Source: Nocardia suismassiliense (lineage in GTDB: Bacteria > Actinomycetota > Actinomycetes > Mycobacteriales > Mycobacteriaceae). From it: 49,189 nucleotides of DNA. The position numbers and the translations under genes were made by a program. The notes beneath the pieces were generated by a model. That model had not been told where the DNA came from, did not search any database, and saw only the letters and a program-made list of their open reading frames with translations. Shown one piece after another: positions 45,088 through 49,189 of the stretch. Each line of letters starts with the position of its first letter. The stretch's first letter is position 1. The DNA is taken from positions 8,987,092 to 9,036,280 of the forward strand of contig NZ_LT985361.1 of assembly GCF_900269665.1 (NCBI RefSeq), read 5' to 3'.

Positions 45088-45849
45088 TCAGGCGTCGCGC
45101 TGGTTGATCATGACCAGCGCTGCACCGTAGACGATCGCGGTGAAGCCGATGAAGTAGAGCAGGCTGCCCCACGGACCCCAGTGCCAGTTGGCGCCGGACT
45201 CGGAGACGCTGAGGAAGTGGCTCGCGTTCTGGAAGGGCAGGAAGGGTGTGACATTGCGGCCGAAGCTGCCGAAGGCGCCGAGCAGCGGCTCGATCAGCAA
45301 CGACCACAGCACGATCAGCGAGATCGCCGCCGCGGACTGCCGGACCAGCACGCCGACGCCGATGGCGACCGCGATCATCAGGAAGGCGTAGATCGGGATG
45401 CCGTAGACGGCCCGCCACTGCCCGTCCAAGGTCAGGTTCGCCGCGGGCGCGGACCCGCCGATGGCCTTGGCCACGCCGATGGCGACGAAGGCCAGGATGG
45501 TGGTGAGCACGGCGCTGAAGGCACCGACGAGGACCGTCTTGGTCACCAGCACCTTGATGCGATTGGGCACCGCCTGGAACGTCGTGCGGATGACGCCGAA
45601 CCGGTACTCGCTGGTCACGGTCAACGCCGCCATGATCATCAGCACCATCACGCCGAAGCCGACGACACCCGCCGTCGCGGTGCTCACGTCGAGCACCGGG
45701 GTCCCGTCCGCGGGGTTGTCGCCTGCGGACTTGGTGACCAGCGCGAACAACGCGGCGAGCCCGATGGCGAGCACTACGACGATGCCGGAGCACCACCAGG
45801 GCGACCTGGTCGAGGTGAGCTTGATTCGTTCTGCTGCCAGCACGCCCAT
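45088..45849 (-). CDS. ABC-2 type transporter permease
   Basis: 253 residues with six hydrophobic segments: SGIVVVLAIGLAALFALV, VVGFGVMVLMIMAALTV, GAFSAVLTTILAFVAIGVA, IPIYAFLMIAVAIGVGVLV, AAISLIVLWSLLIEPLLG and LLYFIGFTAIVYGAALVM. TSEYRFGVIRTTFQAVPNR after helix 2 is the conserved loop of ABC-2 permeases. It forms the membrane part of an exporter with the ATPase encoded just upstream; start and stop share the TGATG junction at 45847-45851. Exported substrate unknown. Confidence 0.88.
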   Translation of the reverse strand: MGVLAAERIKLTSTRSPWWCSGIVVVLAIGLAALFALVTKSAGDNPADGTPVLDVSTATAGVVGFGVMVLMIMAALTVTSEYRFGVIRTTFQAVPNRIKVLVTKTVLVGAFSAVLTTILAFVAIGVAKAIGGSAPAANLTLDGQWRAVYGIPIYAFLMIAVAIGVGVLVRQSAAAISLIVLWSLLIEPLLGAFGSFGRNVTPFLPFQNASHFLSVSESGANWHWGPWGSLLYFIGFTAIVYGAALVMINQRDA

Positions 45850-46793
45850 CAGAGCGCACCTCCCATCGCCTGATCGAAGCCTTCGCCGTGGTACTGCACC
45901 GCGCCGCCGGTCATCCGCATGAACGCCTCTTCCAGCGAAGCGCGTTGCGGCGCAAGCTCGAACAGCGTGATGTCGTTCGCGCCGGCCAGCTTGCCGACCG
46001 CGTCACTGGGCACACCCGCCACGACGAGCGCCGGCCCGTCCTGACCGCTGCCGTCTTCGCGGACCGTCATGCCGTTCGAGGTGAGCACGCTGCGCAACTG
46101 GTCGAGCTGCGGGCTGCGCACGCGCACCGACTGCTCGGAGGCGCGCCCGATGAATTCCTGGGTGGTGGTGTCGGAGATGAGCTGGCCGCGGCCGATCACC
46201 ACGAGGTGTTCGGCGGTCTGCGCCATTTCCGAGAGCAGGTGGCTGGAGACCAGGACGGTGCGTCCCTCGGCGGCCAGCCGCTGCATGAAGCGGCGGATCC
46301 AGAGGATGCCTTCGGGGTCGAGGCCGTTGACCGGCTCGTCGAACAGCAGCACCTGCGGGGCGCCGAGCAGCGCACCGGCCAGGCCGAGTCGCTGGGACAT
46401 GCCCAGGGAGAAGCCGCCTGCGGTCTTGCCCGCCACCTCGGACAGGCCGACCAGCCGCAGCACCTCCTCCACCCGGGACTTGGCGATGTCGTTGGACGCG
46501 GCCATCCACTCCAGGTGGGCGCGCGCCGAACGATTCGGATGCACCCACTTGGCGTCGAGCAGCGCGCCGACGGTGCGGAGCGGATGGTCCAGTTCGCGGT
46601 ATGGCTTGCCCAAGATGTGTGCGGTACCTGCGGTCGGCTTGTCCAGCCCCAGGATCATCCGCATCGTCGTCGACTTACCGGCTCCGTTCGGGCCCAGGAA
46701 CCCCGTCACCTGTCCGGGTCGAACGGTGAAGGAAAGATCCTGAACCGCGACGGTCTGCCCGTAGTGCTTGGTCAGCCCTCTCAGCTCGATCAT
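45849..46793 (-). CDS. ABC transporter ATP-binding protein
   Basis: 314 residues. Walker A GPNGAGKST near 37-45, signature FSLGMSQRL near 136 (a variant of LSGGQ), Walker B LLFDEPVNGLDP near 156-167 and the H-loop SSHLLSEM near 190. The C-terminal ~90 residues form the extra domain common in drug- and peptide-exporting ABC-2 ATPases. It powers the permease encoded next. The start is not certain: ATG 46793 gives the standard MIELRGLTKHYG opening, but ATG 46805 is also in frame and neither has a strong ribosome site. Confidence 0.9.
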   Translation of the reverse strand: MIELRGLTKHYGQTVAVQDLSFTVRPGQVTGFLGPNGAGKSTTMRMILGLDKPTAGTAHILGKPYRELDHPLRTVGALLDAKWVHPNRSARAHLEWMAASNDIAKSRVEEVLRLVGLSEVAGKTAGGFSLGMSQRLGLAGALLGAPQVLLFDEPVNGLDPEGILWIRRFMQRLAAEGRTVLVSSHLLSEMAQTAEHLVVIGRGQLISDTTTQEFIGRASEQSVRVRSPQLDQLRSVLTSNGMTVREDGSGQDGPALVVAGVPSDAVGKLAGANDITLFELAPQRASLEEAFMRMTGGAVQYHGEGFDQAMGGAL

Positions 46794-46864
46794 GATGACC
46801 AGCATTCCGGAAAATGCCGCGACGCGCGTCACTACAAAGTGTCGAGTTCGATCATCCTCGAGGA

Positions 46865-46908
46865 CTACACCACCCTGACTATCGGCCTACAGCACCCTGA
46901 CCTACCGC
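46865..46908. repeat. two tandem 22-base near-repeats upstream of the ABC operon
   Basis: CTACACCACCCTGACTATCG (plus GC) at 46865-46886 is followed directly by CTACAGCACCCTGACCTACC (plus GC) at 46887-46908. The two copies share 18 or so of 22 bases, with a period of about two DNA turns. They lie between thiG and the ABC ATPase gene and may be tandem regulator sites. Confidence 0.5.
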
Positions 46909-46939
46909 CTGAGCAGGCCCGATCCGGTAGACGACCTGG

Positions 46940-47713
46940 TCAGAGCGAGGGGGACGACGCCTGCGCCCAGAACCGTTTGGGAATGCGACCCGCCTGGCGC
47001 GCCAGATAACCCGCACGCACCGCGGCCGCCATCGCCTCGGCCATCAACTCCGGTTGACGGGCCCTGGTGACCGCGGTGGCCAGCAGCACGGCCGAGCAGC
47101 CGAGCTCCATGGCCAGGGCGGCGTCGCTGGCGGTGCCGATGCCCGCGTCCAGGATGACCGGGACCTTCGCCTCCGCGACGATCATCTCGATGTTGTGCGG
47201 GTTGCCGATGCCGAGACCGGTGCCGATCGGCGAGCCCAGCGGCATCACCGCGACGCAGCCCGCGTCCTCGAGCCTGCGCGCGAGGATCGGGTCGTCGGTG
47301 GTGTAGGGCAGCACCACGAAACCGTCGTCGACGAGTTGCTCTGCGGCGGTGACCAACTCGATCGGGTCGGGCAGCAGGGTGCGCTCGTCGGCGACCACCT
47401 CCAGCTTGACCCAGTTGGTGTCGAGCGCCTCGCGCGCCAGTTGCGCGGTGAGCACCGCCTCGGCCGCGGTGCGACAGCCCGCGGTGTTGGGCAGCGGCGC
47501 GATGTTCAAGCGCTTCAACAGATCCAGCACGCCGGTGCCGCCCGCGGCGTCCACCCGGCGCATGGCCACGGTGGTGAGCTCGGTGCCGGAGGCGATGAGC
47601 GCCTCCTCGAGCACGGCGAGGTTGTCCGCGCCGCCGGTGCCCATGATGAGGCGGGAACCGAACTCGCGGTCCGCGATGCGCAGTGGGGCGTAAGCACTCT
47701 CGACGTCAGCCAC
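46940..47713 (-). CDS. thiG: thiazole synthase ThiG
   Basis: 257 residues, a TIM-barrel enzyme that joins deoxyxylulose phosphate, dehydroglycine (from ThiO) and the ThiS thiocarboxylate into the thiazole phosphate of thiamine. Typical segments: SRLIMGTGGADNLAVLEEAL, TVAMRRVD, LPNTAGCRTAAEAVLTAQLA, WVKLEVVADERTLLPDPIEL (the Schiff-base Lys region) and VPVILDAGIGTASDAALAME. GTG 47713 overlaps the thiS stop by eight bases, so thiO-thiS-thiG are coupled. Confidence 0.96.
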   Translation of the reverse strand: MADVESAYAPLRIADREFGSRLIMGTGGADNLAVLEEALIASGTELTTVAMRRVDAAGGTGVLDLLKRLNIAPLPNTAGCRTAAEAVLTAQLAREALDTNWVKLEVVADERTLLPDPIELVTAAEQLVDDGFVVLPYTTDDPILARRLEDAGCVAVMPLGSPIGTGLGIGNPHNIEMIVAEAKVPVILDAGIGTASDAALAMELGCSAVLLATAVTRARQPELMAEAMAAAVRAGYLARQAGRIPKRFWAQASSPSL

Positions 47714-47924
47714 CCTGGACCGCCGTCAGTACCTCGATCTGCCAGCCGCGACCGACCGGCTCGTCCCAGCGGGACTTGGGGAACACCGCGCCGTCCACCG
47801 CGAGCGCGATGCCCTGCGACGGCAACTCCAGGCGGGTGAGCAACTCACGGACGGTGAGGGTTTCGGCGAACTCGTGATCTGTGCCGTTCACGGTGACGCC
47901 GATGGGTACGGATGTCGAAGTCAT
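47706..47924 (-). CDS. thiS: sulfur carrier protein ThiS
   Basis: 72 residues, ubiquitin-like fold, ending in the required Gly-Gly (VLTAVQGG). The C-terminal glycine is made into a thiocarboxylate that gives its sulfur to ThiG. The sequence TVRELLTRLELPSQGIALAV and FPKSRWDEP follows the family. AGGAGG lies six bases before the ATG. It starts four bases inside the end of thiO (ATGA-type overlap) and overlaps thiG by eight bases. Confidence 0.95.
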   Translation of the reverse strand: MTSTSVPIGVTVNGTDHEFAETLTVRELLTRLELPSQGIALAVDGAVFPKSRWDEPVGRGWQIEVLTAVQGG

Positions 47925-48982
47925 CGAACTCCTCCTGCGGATGACAAAGGGGACGGCTGGTGAGCCGCCGGAAAACGTTGCGGGTCGGCGGGTTCCGCCG
48001 CGGGCAACGGGGTATCGGTGAGCTGGGCGAGCACCGCGTCCACGGTGAGCGGCATGGTCAGCATGCCGTTGCGGCCGTGGCCGGTGGCCGCGATCACCCG
48101 GTCGCTCAATCGGCCGAGCAAGGGCAGGTTGTCCGGGGTGCCCGGGCGCGAACCCGCGCTCGCCTCGGCCAGCTCGTATTCGCCGATGCCCGGGAAGATG
48201 GCCTCGGCGTCGGCGATCAGGTCACGCACACCGGCGACGGTCACCGCGGTGTCGAAACCTGCCTCGTATTGTGTTGCGCCGACCACGATTCCATCAGGGC
48301 GAGGGACGAGGTACACCGACCGGCCGTGCACCCTCGCTCGGACGACGCGATGCGGTGCGGGGGCGACGCCGGGACGGTGACGCAGGCGCAGGATCTCGCC
48401 CTTGATCGGACGGACCGGCAGTCCGGGCCACAGCCGCGCGGAGCTGGCGCCCGCGGCGAGCACGACCTGATCGTAGGTGAGTTCGTCGAGTGCCGTGACG
48501 GATTCGGCGCGGACCTGCACGCCGGCGGCCGCCGCGGCCTCGCGGAGCGCCGCGAGCAGGCGACGGTTGTCGACGGCGGGCTCGGCGGACGCGTGCAGCC
48601 CGGCCCGCACCGTGCGTGCGAGATTCGGTTCCAGCGCGCGCACACCCGCGCGGTCCAGCACCTGGAGCTCGTGCCCGCGGCCACCGACCCACTCGGCGAC
48701 CGTGCGCAGGTCCGCCGCGTCGGCCGCGTCCAGCGCGACGGTCAGTGTCGCGTCGGCCACCAGCACCGCGACGCCGGTGGCGGTCTCGACCCGGGCCGCG
48801 AACTCCGGCCAGCGAGCCAGCGAGGCGGCGCCGAACGCGAGCACCCGGTCCTCCCCCGGCCAGCCCTCGGACAGCGGGGCGAGCATGCCGCCCGCCACCC
48901 ACGAGGCGCCGGATCCGACGGCGGGATCGAACAGGGTGACCGACCAGCCCGCCTCAGCGGCCCGCCAGGCCACACCGAGCCC
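47921..48982 (-). CDS. thiO: glycine oxidase ThiO (N-terminus replaced by adapter sequence)
   Basis: About 353 genuine codons of a FAD-dependent glycine oxidase that supplies dehydroglycine to ThiG. It retains the GLGVAWRAAEAGWSVTLFDP end of the FAD Rossmann motif, GASWVAGGMLAP near 35, VVLAAGASSARLWPGLPVRP, VYLVPRPDGIVVGATQYEAG and GHGRNGMLTMPLTVDAV near the C-terminus. The first ~12-15 residues, which should include the GGGxxG start, are missing. Beyond about 48982 the open frame (FFFQAEDGIRD and onward) is the translation of a sequencing adapter, not protein. Any start codon reported upstream of 48983 is false. Confidence 0.93.
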   Translation of the reverse strand, partial: GLGVAWRAAEAGWSVTLFDPAVGSGASWVAGGMLAPLSEGWPGEDRVLAFGAASLARWPEFAARVETATGVAVLVADATLTVALDAADAADLRTVAEWVGGRGHELQVLDRAGVRALEPNLARTVRAGLHASAEPAVDNRRLLAALREAAAAAGVQVRAESVTALDELTYDQVVLAAGASSARLWPGLPVRPIKGEILRLRHRPGVAPAPHRVVRARVHGRSVYLVPRPDGIVVGATQYEAGFDTAVTVAGVRDLIADAEAIFPGIGEYELAEASAGSRPGTPDNLPLLGRLSDRVIAATGHGRNGMLTMPLTVDAVLAQLTDTPLPAAEPADPQRFPAAHQPSPLSSAGGVR

Positions 48983-49189
48983 ACGAGACCGTACTAGATC
49001 TCGTATGCCGTCTTCTGCTTGAAAAAAAAAAACCCCCCCCCCCCCCCACCCCCCCCCCCACCCCCCCCCTCTTATTTCCCTCTTCCAAACCAAGAGCCCG
49101 TACTAGATCTCGTTCGTCGTACTCTGCTTGAAAACAACACACATTCACATACCGCATGTCTATTTCTTCATCTCTTTCTACAACCATTC
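48975..49189. other. sequencing-adapter artefact at contig end (Nextera i7 read-through)
   Basis: CCGAGCCCACGAGAC (48975-48989) is the Nextera read-2 end, CGTACTAG (48990-48997) equals Nextera index N702, and 48998-49021 is the 24-base Illumina P7 end (ATCTCGTATGCC to CTGCTTG). An 11-base A run, long C runs and low-complexity sequence follow. A second, error-filled copy (CGTACTAGATCTCGT then CTGCTTGAAAA) lies at 49099-49134. The first eight bases, CCGAGCCC, are shared with thiO, which explains how the assembler joined them. Confidence 0.97.

Noticed and set aside
49031..49070. Long C tracts as a G-quadruplex or i-motif regulatory element.
   Set aside because: They follow the P7 adapter end and an A run, so they are sequencing artefact.
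47921..49093. thiO start codon and extra N-terminal domain in the open frame beyond 48983.
   Set aside because: Those residues translate the adapter and homopolymers; the true N-terminus is missing.

Overview
This is a high-GC actinomycete chromosome fragment, most likely Nocardia or a close mycolic-acid-containing relative. The evidence is a KasA/KasB-type ketosynthase, an accA2-accD2-fadE12-fadE13-echA7 operon in the same order as mycobacteria, many TetR regulators, GTG/TTG starts, a mycobacterial-type LexA box and many apparently leaderless promoters. I see no tRNA, rRNA, insertion sequence, prophage or CRISPR array. The right-hand ~215 bases are not genomic: they are an Illumina Nextera i7 adapter read-through fused to the thiO gene, so the window is probably a whole assembly contig.

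Layout. 1-2.4 kb: truncated acyl-CoA dehydrogenase divergent from a TetR gene. 2.7-5.1 kb: homogentisate dioxygenase and fumarylacetoacetase (tyrosine/phenylalanine breakdown), closed by a strong terminator. 5.1-7.4 kb: TetR divergent from a secreted lipase. 7.5-9.9 kb: a VOC protein, then a TPP riboswitch and thiC. 9.9-11.3 kb: an unknown gene with a perfect SOS box, and a small membrane protein. 11.5-12.8 kb: VOC protein plus TipA-like MerR regulator behind a MerR operator. 12.9-16.4 kb: TetR-MFS operon face to face with a KasA/B-like ketosynthase. 16.4-19.6 kb: TetR and two paralogous epoxide-hydrolase-type genes, each with a nearly identical operator/promoter. 19.7-22.5 kb: NAD(P)-binding protein, COG0523 metallochaperone under a Zur-like box, and thiD. 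22.7-26 kb: TetR, Baeyer-Villiger-type monooxygenase and SDR. 26-28.7 kb: double Lrp/AsnC regulator divergent from an MFS exporter. 28.7-32.3 kb: tiny basic protein, then a GT2-GtrA plus GT39 glycosyltransferase pair. 32.4-34.2 kb: NmrA-like protein with an ECF41-type promoter, and an APH-fold kinase. 34.2-43.4 kb: seven-gene acyl-CoA carboxylase operon. 43.6-46.8 kb: small membrane protein, class III nucleotide cyclase and an ABC exporter. 46.9-49.0 kb: thiO-thiS-thiG, with thiO broken by the adapter.

Together the genes describe a soil actinomycete with broad lipid, terpenoid or branched-acid and aromatic catabolism, run mostly by local one-component repressors. Thiamine synthesis is spread over three places (thiC, thiD, thiOSG). 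Regulatory sites that can be read directly include the TPP riboswitch, a LexA box, a Zur-like box, an ECF41-like promoter, a MerR operator and at least three TetR operators that sit between -35 and -10 elements or in the operon promoter region. Functions are inferred from recognisable motifs and remembered family sequences; no database search was run.
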